Both the position numbers and the translations under genes were made by a program. From Microbacterium ureisolvens (GTDB lineage Bacteria; Actinomycetota; Actinomycetes; Actinomycetales; Microbacteriaceae): DNA of 64,000 bases. The notes under the pieces were generated by a model that ran no database searches, was not told where the DNA came from, and was given only the letters and a program-made list of their open reading frames with translations. Shown one piece after another: positions 44,637-56,218 of this stretch (its first letter is position 1; each line of letters begins with the position of its first letter). Location: the NCBI RefSeq assembly GCF_019511645.1, contig NZ_JAEUAX010000012.1:1-64000 (forward strand). Reading direction: 5' to 3'.

Positions 44637-45635
44637 ATGTCAGACAGCCGCAACCCGAACGGCAGAGCCGCACGTCGGCCCGACGACGATTTCGCCGCAA
44701 CTCTTCTCGAAGCTTCGACGACGAAGGCGCCTCTTTCCTTCACGGCGTACCGACACGCCGTCTCCCACGCGGTCGTCGCTCTCGACGTGCACGCCGAGCA
44801 TGACGAGCGGTTCCGCGGGGCACTGGACGCCTCCGTCGCCGGTGACATCCACGTGTTCGGCATCGCGGCCGACGGACACAGCGTCCACCGCACACCGGGC
44901 CAGATCTCCCGTGCGCCGCAGCAGTACTTCAAGTTCTCCCTCATCGAGCGGGGCTCGGGCCTGATCGTGCAGGACGGCCGCGAGATCTCACTCCGCGCCG
45001 GCGACATGGCGATCTACGACACCGACCGTCCCTACTCGCTGCTGTTCGACGACACCATGCGCATGTCGGTGGTGATGTTCCCGAAGGTGATGCTCGACAT
45101 CCCGGCTGAGACGATCGGACGCCTGACGGCGACCCGCCTGGATGGAGCCGGCGGCGTCGGAGCAATGATCGGCCCCTACGTCGCCTCTCTCGCGCGCGGC
45201 GCGGCCGACCTCGACGCCCATCTGGCGCGGCGGATGTTCCGCACCGCCGTCGACATGGTCAGCACGCTCCTCGAGGCCAACCTCGGCCCGGCGGCGACAT
45301 CGACCGACGTGCACGGCGCACTTCTGCGGCGCGTGCTCGACCACATCGACGAGCACCTCTCCGACAGCGAGCTCTCCCCCGGCCAGATCGCGGCCGCGCA
45401 CTTCATCTCGGTGCGCCACCTGCACGCCCTGTTCAACGAGCAGGGCACGACGGTCTCGACAGTGATCCGCACCCGCCGCCTCGAGCGCTGCTACGACATC
45501 CTCGTCGACCCGCAGCAGGCGCACCGCTCGATCACCGACGTCGCCCTCGCCAACGGCTTCGTCGACGCCGCGCACTTCAGCCGCACCTTCCGCGCACACT
45601 TCGGCGTTCCGCCGAGCGGCGTTCGCACGACGTGA
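44637..45635 (+). CDS. AraC-family regulator with AraC-binding-like N-terminal domain (FeaR/NphR type)
   Basis: 332 residues. The N-terminal ligand-binding-like half (about 40-210) includes YFKFSLIERGSGLIVQDGRE and the conserved LRAGDMAIYDTDRPYSLLFD, characteristic of the FeaR/NphR group. The C-terminal HTH_18 (about 230-330) has LSPGQIAAAHFISVRHLHAL and SITDVALANGFVDAAHFSRT. FeaR in Escherichia coli activates tynA and feaB for aromatic amine oxidation; an amine oxidase and an aldehyde dehydrogenase both lie nearby here. ATG at 44637 with GAGGTG upstream. Confidence 0.9.
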   Translation: MSDSRNPNGRAARRPDDDFAATLLEASTTKAPLSFTAYRHAVSHAVVALDVHAEHDERFRGALDASVAGDIHVFGIAADGHSVHRTPGQISRAPQQYFKFSLIERGSGLIVQDGREISLRAGDMAIYDTDRPYSLLFDDTMRMSVVMFPKVMLDIPAETIGRLTATRLDGAGGVGAMIGPYVASLARGAADLDAHLARRMFRTAVDMVSTLLEANLGPAATSTDVHGALLRRVLDHIDEHLSDSELSPGQIAAAHFISVRHLHALFNEQGTTVSTVIRTRRLERCYDILVDPQQAHRSITDVALANGFVDAAHFSRTFRAHFGVPPSGVRTT

Positions 45636-45757
45636 CACGCGGCGCCGCCTGAGCCTGAACGGGTGTTGCGCGGGGCGTCAACCGACCTGCGCTCCGGGGC
45701 AAACCCGCGCCGCGGCCTCCTCCGACAATCGAGTCAGACCCGATCGAGGAGGATCCC

Positions 45758-47167
45758 ATGACCGTCACGACGTCAATTCTGGACGCCATCACCGTTGCCG
45801 AGACGGAGGGCCGGGCGATTCCGGATGCTGCGACCCGGGAGACGATCGGACACGTCCCGGTTCACACCGTGCAAGACCTCGAGGACGCGATCGCCGCCGC
45901 GCGGGCCGCGCAGACGGCGTGGAACGCGCTGGGCCACGCCGAGCGGTCCCGCATCTTGAACGCGATCGCCGACGACCTGGAGGCGAACCTGGAGGAGCTC
46001 GCGCAGATCCTTTCCCGGGAGCAGGGCAAGCCGCTGGACGGCCCGAACGCCCGCTTCGAGGTGGGTGCGTGCGCAGCGTGGACCCGCAACGCCGCCGACA
46101 CCGTGCTGGAGCCGGAGGTCGTCTTCGAGGACGGCCCGGCCCGCGCCGAGGTGCACTACGACGCACTCGGGGTCGTCGGGGCGATCGGCCCGTGGAACTG
46201 GCCCATGATGATCACCGTCTGGCAGATCGCCCCCTCGCTGCGGATGGGCAACACCGTCATCGCCAAGCCCAGCAGCTACACACCGCTGTCGGTGCTCGCG
46301 CTCGCGGAGGTGTTCAACCGGCACCTGCCTGAAGGCGTGCTCACCGTCGTCTCCGGCAACCGCGAGGTCGGTGCGGTGATGGCGTCGCACCCCGGCTTCG
46401 ACAAGATCATGTTCACCGGTTCCACCGAGGCCGGCCGCCGCATCGTGGAGTCCTCGGCGAAGAACCTCGCCCGGCTCACCCTCGAGCTGGGCGGCAACGA
46501 CCCCGGCATCGTGCTGCCCGGCACCGACGTGTCCCAGATCGCCGAGAACCTGTTCTGGGGATGCTTCATCAACACCGGGCAGACCTGCGCCGCCCTCAAG
46601 CGGCTCTACGTGCACGAGTCCGTCTACGACGAGGTCGTCGACAGCCTCGCCGGGATGGCGCGGGCGATGCCGATGGGACGTGGCCTCGACGAGGGCAACG
46701 TGCTGGGCCCGCTGCAGAACCAGGGCCAGTTCGACATCGTCAAGGACCTCGTCGACGACGCCCGCGCCCGCGGCGCCCGCATCGTCGCCGGCGGCGAGCC
46801 GGCCGCCGACCTCGGCCCGCTGTTCTACCGCACCACCGTGGTGGCCGACATCGACGACGGTGCCCGCCTGGTCGACGAGGAGCAGTTCGGCCCCGTCATC
46901 CCGGTCATCAAGTACAGCGACGTCGACGACGCGGTCCGCCGCGCCAACGCGTCCGAGCAGGGCCTCGGCGCGTCGGTCTGGTCGGACGACGTCGACGCGG
47001 CCGTCGAAGTCGCCAAGCGCATCCAGGCCGGCACCGTCTGGATCAACGGGCACGGCGGCCTCAACCCGGTCGTCCCGTTCGGCGGCACCAAGCAGTCCGG
47101 CTACGGGCAGGAGTTCGGCGTCGCCGGCCTCAAAGCCGTCGCCGCCCCCAAGGTCATCAGCCGCTGA
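45758..47167 (+). CDS. NAD(P)-dependent aldehyde dehydrogenase
   Basis: 469 residues. Catalytic C277 in NTGQTCAALKR, general base E243 in LELGGNDPG, GPWNWPM and FTGSTEAGR cofactor motifs. Likely oxidises the aldehyde released by the amine oxidase (for example phenylacetaldehyde), by analogy to FeaB; the exact substrate is not readable. ATG at 45758 with GAGGAGGA. It follows the AraC gene by 122 bases and ends at a strong terminator. Confidence 0.9.
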   Translation: MTVTTSILDAITVAETEGRAIPDAATRETIGHVPVHTVQDLEDAIAAARAAQTAWNALGHAERSRILNAIADDLEANLEELAQILSREQGKPLDGPNARFEVGACAAWTRNAADTVLEPEVVFEDGPARAEVHYDALGVVGAIGPWNWPMMITVWQIAPSLRMGNTVIAKPSSYTPLSVLALAEVFNRHLPEGVLTVVSGNREVGAVMASHPGFDKIMFTGSTEAGRRIVESSAKNLARLTLELGGNDPGIVLPGTDVSQIAENLFWGCFINTGQTCAALKRLYVHESVYDEVVDSLAGMARAMPMGRGLDEGNVLGPLQNQGQFDIVKDLVDDARARGARIVAGGEPAADLGPLFYRTTVVADIDDGARLVDEEQFGPVIPVIKYSDVDDAVRRANASEQGLGASVWSDDVDAAVEVAKRIQAGTVWINGHGGLNPVVPFGGTKQSGYGQEFGVAGLKAVAAPKVISR

Positions 47168-47202
47168 AAATCGTCCGGCCCGAATGACTCCCGGGTCGGC
47201 CA

Positions 47203-47235
47203 GAGGGGCCGCGGTGGGGATGACCGCGGCCCCTC
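47203..47235. terminator. Bidirectional terminator between the aldehyde dehydrogenase and nrdF genes
   Basis: GAGGGGCCGCGGT / ACCGCGGCCCCTC, perfect 13-base stem with a 7-base loop, 35 bases after the dehydrogenase stop and 51 before the nrdF stop. Confidence 0.85.
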
Positions 47236-47286
47236 ACTCATGCGCCACCGGGTGCAGAATTTCTACTATTTGACCAGCGGTTTGTT

Positions 47287-50454
<3,168 letters not shown>

Positions 50455-50470
<16 letters not shown>

Positions 50471-50901
50471 CGTTCCAATCCCGCGTTCACGCGTTCCACA
50501 TCTTCAGGCGTGCCGAATACCTCTAGCCGGTACAAGTGCGGCACGTGGCACTTACGGCTGATGATGTCGCCGGCGATGCAGAAGTGCTCGCCGAAGTTGG
50601 TGTTCCCCGCGGAGATGACCCCGCGGATGAGGCTGCGGTTGCGCTCGTCGTTGAGGAACCGGATGACCTGCTTCGGAACGGCGCCCTTCTCGACTCCCCT
50701 GCCCTGGCCTCCGCCATAGGTGGGTGTCACGAGGACGTACGGCTCGTCGACCACGAGCGCCGGATCCGTCGAATGAAGCGGGATCCGGACCGCTCGCGCG
50801 CCGAGCTTCTCGATGAAACGCGCCGTGTTGCCCGACACGCTCGAGAAGTAGACCAGCAATGGCGCGCTCGTCGCGACGCCTGGCGCCGCGAGAGCAGACA
50901 T
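50455..50901 (-). CDS. nrdI: Flavodoxin-like NrdI protein
   Basis: 148 residues. NrdI supplies oxidant to assemble the Mn-tyrosyl cofactor of NrdF. Family motifs [20 protein letters not shown] (FMN phosphate loop), PTYGGGQ and [22 protein letters not shown] at 50901, 1 base after the nrdH stop; overlaps nrdE downstream. Its presence points to a Mn-type class Ib enzyme. Confidence 0.95.
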
Positions 50902-50902
50902 T

Positions 50903-51136
50903 TCAGGCCAGACGTGAAGCGAGCTCGTCGATCTTGTCGGGACGGAAGCCCGACCAGTGGTCCTCATCGGTGATGACGACCGGCGCCTGGAGGTAGCCCA
51001 GCGCCTTGACCTGCTCGAGGGCCGCAGGGTCCTCGGAGAGGTCGTGGATTTCGTACTCGATCCCCTTGGAGTCGAGTGCTCGATACGTCGCCGTGCACTG
51101 CACGCACGCGGGCTTCGTGTAAACCGTGATCGCCAT
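50903..51136 (-). CDS. nrdH: Glutaredoxin-like NrdH-redoxin
   Basis: 77 residues. Redox motif CVQC at residues 11-14 ([19 protein letters not shown]), C-terminal WSGFRPDKI is the NrdH-specific W-S-G-F-R-P signature. Reduces NrdE with electrons from thioredoxin reductase. First gene of the operon; ATG at 51136. Confidence 0.96.
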   Translation of the reverse strand: MAITVYTKPACVQCTATYRALDSKGIEYEIHDLSEDPAALEQVKALGYLQAPVVITDEDHWSGFRPDKIDELASRLA

Positions 51137-51211
51137 GTCGATTCCGTCTCCTCAGTGCTTCCCCCGGTGGCATCCGGTGCTCTTCCCGGCAGTCCCCCCA
51201 CCGGGAGTCCA

Positions 51212-51259
51212 ATACTACATATGGGTACCGACATTCGATAGCACCACAAGAGCTAGTAG
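51212..51259 (-). promoter_or_regulatory. Tandem NrdR-box-like sites upstream of nrdH
   Basis: ATACTACATATGGGTA (51212-51227) and CCACAAGAGCTAGTAG (51244-51259) align with the NrdR consensus C-w-A-x-A-T-a-T-w-G, the first well and the second partly. The two are 32 bases apart, three DNA turns, which is the typical spacing for this repressor. They lie 76-123 bases upstream of nrdH. Confidence 0.6.
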
Positions 51260-51305
51260 TTACATCGGTGTGATTTTCCACCGTTCTCCCCATGTACAAC
51301 ACAGG

Positions 51306-51392
51306 TTGTCCACGGATCCATCCACAGCCGCCAGCGTCTGGAAAACGGCGGGATCACGGGGCTTTCGAACGCCACGGCCGCGTCCATCCACA
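51306..51392. promoter_or_regulatory. Cluster of DnaA-box-like sites upstream of nrdHIEF
   Basis: TTGTCCACG (51306-51314), CCATCCACA (51318-51326) and CCATCCACA (51384-51392) match the relaxed actinobacterial DnaA box (T/C)(T/C)(G/A/C)TCCACA, the first with one final mismatch. DnaA is known to act at nrd promoters in enteric bacteria, so a replication-linked input here is plausible but unproven. Apart from these and the NrdR boxes, the 403-base gap 51137-51539 holds only the MFS promoter. Confidence 0.45.
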
Positions 51393-51527
51393 GGCGAGAG
51401 GCTAGTCACGGCCCCCGACATCGGATTCCGCCCTCGAGAGCCCGCCCGGCGTGTCGCGGGCGTGTCGCGCGTGGTCCGGGGTGGCGAGGCGGCGCCCGGC
51501 GGTGCCGGCACACCGCTGGGCGTACCG

Positions 51528-51533
51528 TAACGT
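51528..51533 (+). promoter_or_regulatory. -10 element TAACGT of a leaderless MFS transcript
   Basis: TAACGT ends 6 bases before the GTG at 51540, and no ribosome site is present. Confidence 0.5.
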
Positions 51534-51539
51534 TGTCTG

Positions 51540-52748
51540 GTGGCCGGCTACCGGGAACTTCTGCGCACCCCCGGGGTCGCCCGTATCATCGCGGCGCAGC
51601 TGACCGCGCGCTTCCCCAACGGCATGATCAGCCTCGTGATCCTCCTCCACATCGAGGGGATCACCGGCTCGTACGGCGCCGCGGGCGTCGTGCTCGCGGC
51701 GGTGTCGATCGGTCAGGCGCTCGCCGGCCCGGTCACCAGCCGCTGGATGGGCCGCTGGGGCATGCGGAGGGTCCTCACTCTCACCACCATCGTCGCCGCC
51801 GCGTCCCTGACCGCGATCGCATTCCTCGTCGCGCCTGTTGCGGTGTACATCGTCCTCGGCTTCATCGCGGGCGCCGCGACACCGCCCATCGTCGCGGCGG
51901 TGCGCACCATCTACGCCAAGATGGTCAACTCCACTCAACTGACGGCGCTGTACTCGCTGGACGCCTCGCTGCAGGAGTTCATCTGGATCCTCGCGCCCGT
52001 GCTCATCACCTTCGTCGCGACCCAGGCCGGCACCGTGGCGGGCCTGATGCTGGTCGTGGTGATCCTCGTGGCCGGCGGCGCCTGGTTCATCCTCTCCCCC
52101 GAGGTCGGGCGCGTGCGCATCCCGCGCAGCAAGCGCTCCTTCGGAAAGGTGCTCACCCGCCCGCCGATCCTCCTGGCGACGGTCATCGGCTTCCTTCTCA
52201 TCGGCTCCTTCGCCGCCGTCGAAGCGAGCGTGGTCGCGACGTTCGACCACGGCGGACTCGAGGCGGGGATCGTGCTCGCCGTCTTCTCGATCGGCAGCCT
52301 CGCCGGAGGCCTCACCTTCGGGCACCTGCCGATGAGCCGATGGGCCATGGCGCGGCGCCTCACCGTCGTCGCGTTCGGGCTCGCGCTGACCGCACTGTGG
52401 GTCAATGTCTGGTGGATAGGCGCAACCCTGTTCCTCGCCGGAATCGGCATCGCTCCCGCCCTCGCGGTGCTCTCCGCGGTCACGACCGCCAGCGTGAAGT
52501 TCAGCGACACCGCCGAGGCGTTCGGGTGGGTCGGGACCGGCCAGCTCATCGGCGCTGCGGCCGGCTCGGCCGTCGCCGGCATCCTCATCGACGGCCCGGG
52601 CGGCGTGACGGCGGCCTACACGGCCGCTGCGGCGTTCTGCGCGCTGGGCCTCGTCGTGGCCATCGTGTTCGCGCGGGGTCTGCCCGACCTGCGCGTGCGC
52701 GGCGCGAGCCCGATCCCCGACACCGAGCCGGTGACGACGATCGGTTGA
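51540..52748 (+). CDS. MFS transporter
   Basis: 402 residues, 12 predicted membrane segments in two halves split by the loop SPEVGRVRIPRSKRSFGKVL. Motif A-like RWMGRWGMRRVLTL follows TM2. No substrate can be named; the family includes many actinobacterial exporters of unknown cargo. GTG start at 51540 appears leaderless. It stands alone between the nrd promoter and a convergent small gene. Confidence 0.82.
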   Translation: MAGYRELLRTPGVARIIAAQLTARFPNGMISLVILLHIEGITGSYGAAGVVLAAVSIGQALAGPVTSRWMGRWGMRRVLTLTTIVAAASLTAIAFLVAPVAVYIVLGFIAGAATPPIVAAVRTIYAKMVNSTQLTALYSLDASLQEFIWILAPVLITFVATQAGTVAGLMLVVVILVAGGAWFILSPEVGRVRIPRSKRSFGKVLTRPPILLATVIGFLLIGSFAAVEASVVATFDHGGLEAGIVLAVFSIGSLAGGLTFGHLPMSRWAMARRLTVVAFGLALTALWVNVWWIGATLFLAGIGIAPALAVLSAVTTASVKFSDTAEAFGWVGTGQLIGAAAGSAVAGILIDGPGGVTAAYTAAAAFCALGLVVAIVFARGLPDLRVRGASPIPDTEPVTTIG

Positions 52749-52755
52749 GCCCCCG

Positions 52756-53160
52756 TCACCCGAGGCGGCGCAGCAGCTCGAGCAAGGCGAGGGCGTAAGC
52801 ATCGGCAGGCTCGGGGTGTTCGAAGACCCGCCTCTCGCCGCCCACCACGATCTCGACCTCGTGGTTGTCGGGCAGCCGCCGAAGCGCCCGGAAGGCGCCG
52901 CGGAGGAGTTCGCGCAGTTGATGCTCGTAGGGCAGCCACAGCGCGTCCTCGAGAGCCACGGAATCCAGCGCCCACTCGGTCGTGCCGTTGAAGGCGAGGA
53001 TGCGGCCCGTCGGGTACTCGCGCGGCTCGATGGTCATCTCGCTGACCGTGAAGACGTCGGCCTCGAACTCCGGCTCGTCGAGCTGGAAGCGGTCGCCCGA
53101 GCGCGGGTGCCACACCAACCCGGCTTCGCGCAGCGCCATCGCCAGTTCCGTCGAGATCAT
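52756..53160 (-). CDS. Conserved hypothetical protein of Microbacteriaceae
   Basis: 134 residues, acidic, no membrane segment or signal. N-terminus ISTELAMALREAGLVWHPRS, middle FTVSEMTIEPREYPTGRILA and ALEDALWLPYEHQLRELLRG, end DAYALALLELLRRL. I recall relatives of this length in related actinobacteria, sometimes labelled as pilus-assembly proteins, but no motif here supports that name. ATG at 53160 with GGAGG about 6 bases upstream. Convergent with the MFS gene, 7 bases apart; its start is 66 bases from the divergent hydrolase gene. Confidence 0.7.
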   Translation of the reverse strand: MISTELAMALREAGLVWHPRSGDRFQLDEPEFEADVFTVSEMTIEPREYPTGRILAFNGTTEWALDSVALEDALWLPYEHQLRELLRGAFRALRRLPDNHEVEIVVGGERRVFEHPEPADAYALALLELLRRLG

Positions 53161-53213
53161 GCCAACCTCCGCTCCCATCCTGCCGCCTGCACGGACGCAC
53201 CGGGCCGCTCTCG

Positions 53214-53219
53214 TAGGCT
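53214..53219 (+). promoter_or_regulatory. -10 element TAGGCT of a leaderless hydrolase transcript
   Basis: TAGGCT ends 7 bases before the ATG at 53227; no Shine-Dalgarno is present. Confidence 0.5.
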
Positions 53220-53226
53220 GAAACGC

Positions 53227-53985
53227 ATGCCCACGCCCGTCACCCTCCCCCGCCTGTCGTGGGGCGCCGCCGCGGCGGACCGCCGCGCCCTCCTCATCCA
53301 CGGTCTCGGCTCGAACGGGGCGCTGATGTGGCGCTACGGCGTCGCGCTCGCAGACGCCGGCTGGCGGGCGGATGCCGTCGACCTGCGCGGGCACGGCACG
53401 GCACCGCGCGCGCTCGACTACACGCTGACCGCCTACGCCGCCGACGTCTCGGCGACCCGCCCGGGCGACGCCGGCACGTGGGACCTCGTGATCGGGCACT
53501 CGCTCGGGGGCGCAGCATCCGTCCTCGCCGCCGCAGCCGACCCGGAGTGGACGCGCCGGCTCATCCTGATCGACCCCGCGATCTCCCTCACCGACCACGA
53601 CCGCGAGGTCGTGCGCGACAGCCAGACCCGCTCCTTCGACGATCCGTCGCAGGCGGCCGTACTGGCCGAGCACCCTCACTGGCACCCGCAGGACATCGAG
53701 TTGAAGGCGCTGTCGGCACAGCAGGCCAGCCGTTGGGCGGTCGAGCAGACCAGCGCGCAGAATCCGGACTGGGACGTGACGGATGCTGCGCTCCAGATCG
53801 CCGTGCCGACCCACGTGATCGCGTCCGATCCCCAGGTGTACTCGATCTTCCGTGGCAAGCCCGCCGAGGCCACTGTCGCACCTCACCCGCACTTCTCGGT
53901 CTCCGTGGTCGCCGACGCCGGACACTCCCCGCACCGCGACAAGCCGGAGGCGACGATCGACGCGCTGTTCGCCGCCCTCGCCTGA
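53227..53985 (+). CDS. Alpha/beta hydrolase
   Basis: 252 residues. Oxyanion-hole region ALLIHGLGSNGALM, nucleophile elbow GHSLGG (Ser at about residue 91), acid in the strand ending LILIDPAI or in the later THVIASDPQV strand, catalytic His in VADAGHSPHRDKP. Cytosolic; substrate unknown (esterase, lipase or C-C hydrolase). Single gene, convergent with the DUF389 gene 20 bases away. Confidence 0.85.
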   Translation: MPTPVTLPRLSWGAAAADRRALLIHGLGSNGALMWRYGVALADAGWRADAVDLRGHGTAPRALDYTLTAYAADVSATRPGDAGTWDLVIGHSLGGAASVLAAAADPEWTRRLILIDPAISLTDHDREVVRDSQTRSFDDPSQAAVLAEHPHWHPQDIELKALSAQQASRWAVEQTSAQNPDWDVTDAALQIAVPTHVIASDPQVYSIFRGKPAEATVAPHPHFSVSVVADAGHSPHRDKPEATIDALFAALA

Positions 53986-54005
53986 ACCCGCGACCGCGGC
54001 GGCGT

Positions 54006-55013
54006 CTACTGGACCGTGATCTCGACGCCCTGACCGACGTCGATGACCACGCCGACGAACGTCGGCAGCGTCGCGGCGAGCGACTCGCGCAGATCGTCCA
54101 CCGCGGGAGTGTCGCCGTCGTCGGTCGTGATCGCGACCGTCGCGGTCGCACCCGACCACTGCACCCCGTAGACCCGCGCGCCGTCGTCGGCGGCGAGCCA
54201 CTCGGTCGCAGCGTCCTGGATCGCGACCGACCACCGCGCCAGCGCCACCGACACGACGGAGTTCACCGCGAGCGGGATGGCGATGACGACCGCGAGGACC
54301 GTGACGATGATGTACGCGCGGCGCCGGTTGGCGACGGGCGACGACCCGGGGTCGCGCGCATACCCCGCCAGGGTGAAGACGACGCTGCCGGCGATCACGA
54401 GGGCGACCACGTTGGAGAGGAACAGCCACAGGGCGCCGAGGGCGTCGGCCCACAGCCCCTGCCCGGCGCACACGCCGACCACGCCCAGCGGCGGCACGAG
54501 CGAGATCGCGATCGCGACGCCCGGGAGGATGGCGCTCAGGTCCCTGCGGCACATCGCGAAGCCGCCCGCGAAGCCGGTGGCCAGCGCCGCGATGAGGTCC
54601 ATGAAGCTCGGGGAGGTGCGGCCGAGCACCTGCGAGTTGGTCTCGAGGCTCTCGGGGGTCGCGACGAACAGCGAGAACGCCAGGCCGAGCACGATCACGA
54701 TGACGAGCCCGAGCAGCACCCACACGATCGAGCGCAGCACCAGGCTGAGGTGCCCGGTGACGATGCCGAGCCCGATCGCGAGGATGGGAGTGCCGAGGGG
54801 CGCGATGATCATCGCGCCGATGACGGTCGCGGTGGAGTCGGTGAGCACCCCGGCGATCGCGATGACGCCCGCCAGGGTCAGCATGATCAGGAATCCGCTG
54901 CGTTTGCCGGCGCGGTCGCCGGAGCCGATGTCGAGCGCCTCGGTCACCTCCGCCGCGGTCTGCCGCTGCGTCGGCGGGATGAGCGCCTGGAGCATCTCCG
55001 AGAGCGTCGCCAT
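54006..55013 (-). CDS. DUF389 family membrane protein
   Basis: 335 residues. Core DUF389 signature IGAMIIAPLGTPILAIGLGI, then DLIAALATGFAGGFAM and AIAISLVPPLGVVGVCAGQG, with about 6-7 membrane segments. The last 95 residues form a periplasmic-type or exposed domain rich in Val/Asp. Function of the family is unknown. ATG at 55013, 28 bases from the divergent acyl-CoA dehydrogenase start; the frame is open to 55130 but that would run into the neighbour. Confidence 0.85.
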   Translation of the reverse strand: MATLSEMLQALIPPTQRQTAAEVTEALDIGSGDRAGKRSGFLIMLTLAGVIAIAGVLTDSTATVIGAMIIAPLGTPILAIGLGIVTGHLSLVLRSIVWVLLGLVIVIVLGLAFSLFVATPESLETNSQVLGRTSPSFMDLIAALATGFAGGFAMCRRDLSAILPGVAIAISLVPPLGVVGVCAGQGLWADALGALWLFLSNVVALVIAGSVVFTLAGYARDPGSSPVANRRRAYIIVTVLAVVIAIPLAVNSVVSVALARWSVAIQDAATEWLAADDGARVYGVQWSGATATVAITTDDGDTPAVDDLRESLAATLPTFVGVVIDVGQGVEITVQ

Positions 55014-55041
55014 GCGCACATCATCGCGTAAGAATGGCGTG

Positions 55042-56214
55042 GTGGCGTCCTTCGAACCGAGTGAGATCCTGACCGACGAACTGCTGGAGCGCTTCCGCGC
55101 CCGTGCGGGCGTGCACGATCGCGAGAACACCTTCCCCGACGACGACCTCGCGGATCTGAAGGACGCCGGCTACCTGGCGATCCTCGTGCCGCAGGAGCTC
55201 GGCGGATCAGGTCTGGGCCTGGCCGAGGCATCCGTCCTCCAGCAGCGACTGGCGGGAGCCGCCCCGGCGACGGCGCTCGCGATCAACATGCACCTGGTGT
55301 GGACGGGCGTCGCGAAAGTTCTCGCCGACCGCGGCATCGACGCGCTGCGATTCGTGCAGGAGGGCGCCGCGTCGGGCGAGGTGTTCGCCTTCGGGATCAG
55401 CGAGGCGGGCAACGATCTGGTGCTCTTCGGAAGCGGAACGGATGCTGCGCCCCTGCCCGACGGCGGATACTCGTTCACCGGCACCAAGATCTTCACGTCG
55501 CTCGCGCCGGTGTGGACGCAGCTGGGCCTGCACGGCCTGGACACCTCGTCGGAGGATGCGCCGCGCATGGTCTACGCCTTCGTGCCGCGCTCGGAGGTGC
55601 AGGCCGGACGCGTCGTCGTGCGCGACGACTGGGACACGCTCGGCATGCGGGGCACGCAGTCCCGCACGACGGTGCTGCGCGACGCCGTCGCGCCGGCGGA
55701 CCGGATCGTGCGACGGCTCGCGCCCGGACCCAACCCGGACCCGCTGGTGTTCGGCATCTTCAGCGTGTTCGAGATCCTCCTGGCGTCGGTGTACACCGGC
55801 ATCGCGCGGCGCGCACTCGAGGTCGCGGTCGGCGCCGCCCGCCGGCGCACGTCGAAGCGCACGGGCAAGGCCTACAGCCAGGACCCCGACATCCGCTGGC
55901 GCATCGCCGACATGGCCCTCGCCTACGACGCCCTTCCGCCGCAGATCGACGCTCTCGCCCGCGACGTCGACGCCCTCGCCGATCACGGGCCGCAGTGGTT
56001 CTCGCTGCTCGCGGGCCTCAAGCACCGCGCGGTGACGGCCGCGAAGCGGATCGTCGACGAGGCCGTGCTCGTCGCCGGCGGTTCCTCCTACTTCTCCGCG
56101 AACGAGCTGAGCCGCCTCTACCGCGATGTGCTGGCGGGGCTGTTCCATCCCTCGGATCCGGAGTCAGCCCATTCCACGGTCGCGACCGCGTGGCTCGGGC
56201 CGCTCGAGGACTGA
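55042..56214 (+). CDS. Acyl-CoA dehydrogenase family protein
   Basis: 390 residues from GTG 55042. The fold is clear: helical N-domain (DLADLKDAGYLAILVPQELG, GSGLGLAEASVLQQRLAG), beta-domain with GISEAGNDLVLFGS, FTGTKIFTSLAP and GMRGTQSRTTVLRDA, and the helical C-domain with RWRIADMALAYDAL and GGSSYFSANELSRLYRDVLA. Flavin-dependent oxidation of an acyl-CoA or related thioester is the family reaction; closer relatives also include FMNH2-type desulfurisation or hydroxylase enzymes, so the substrate is open. No ribosome site; AAGAAT 7 bases before the GTG suggests a leaderless mRNA. The DUF445 gene follows after 4 bases. Confidence 0.85.
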   Translation: MASFEPSEILTDELLERFRARAGVHDRENTFPDDDLADLKDAGYLAILVPQELGGSGLGLAEASVLQQRLAGAAPATALAINMHLVWTGVAKVLADRGIDALRFVQEGAASGEVFAFGISEAGNDLVLFGSGTDAAPLPDGGYSFTGTKIFTSLAPVWTQLGLHGLDTSSEDAPRMVYAFVPRSEVQAGRVVVRDDWDTLGMRGTQSRTTVLRDAVAPADRIVRRLAPGPNPDPLVFGIFSVFEILLASVYTGIARRALEVAVGAARRRTSKRTGKAYSQDPDIRWRIADMALAYDALPPQIDALARDVDALADHGPQWFSLLAGLKHRAVTAAKRIVDEAVLVAGGSSYFSANELSRLYRDVLAGLFHPSDPESAHSTVATAWLGPLED

Positions 56215-56218
56215 CCCG

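Noticed and set aside
51306..51392. Possible replication origin, from the DnaA-like boxes
   Set aside because: Only three imperfect boxes, no AT-rich unwinding region, and no dnaA, dnaN or rpmH nearby. A regulatory role at nrdH is more likely.
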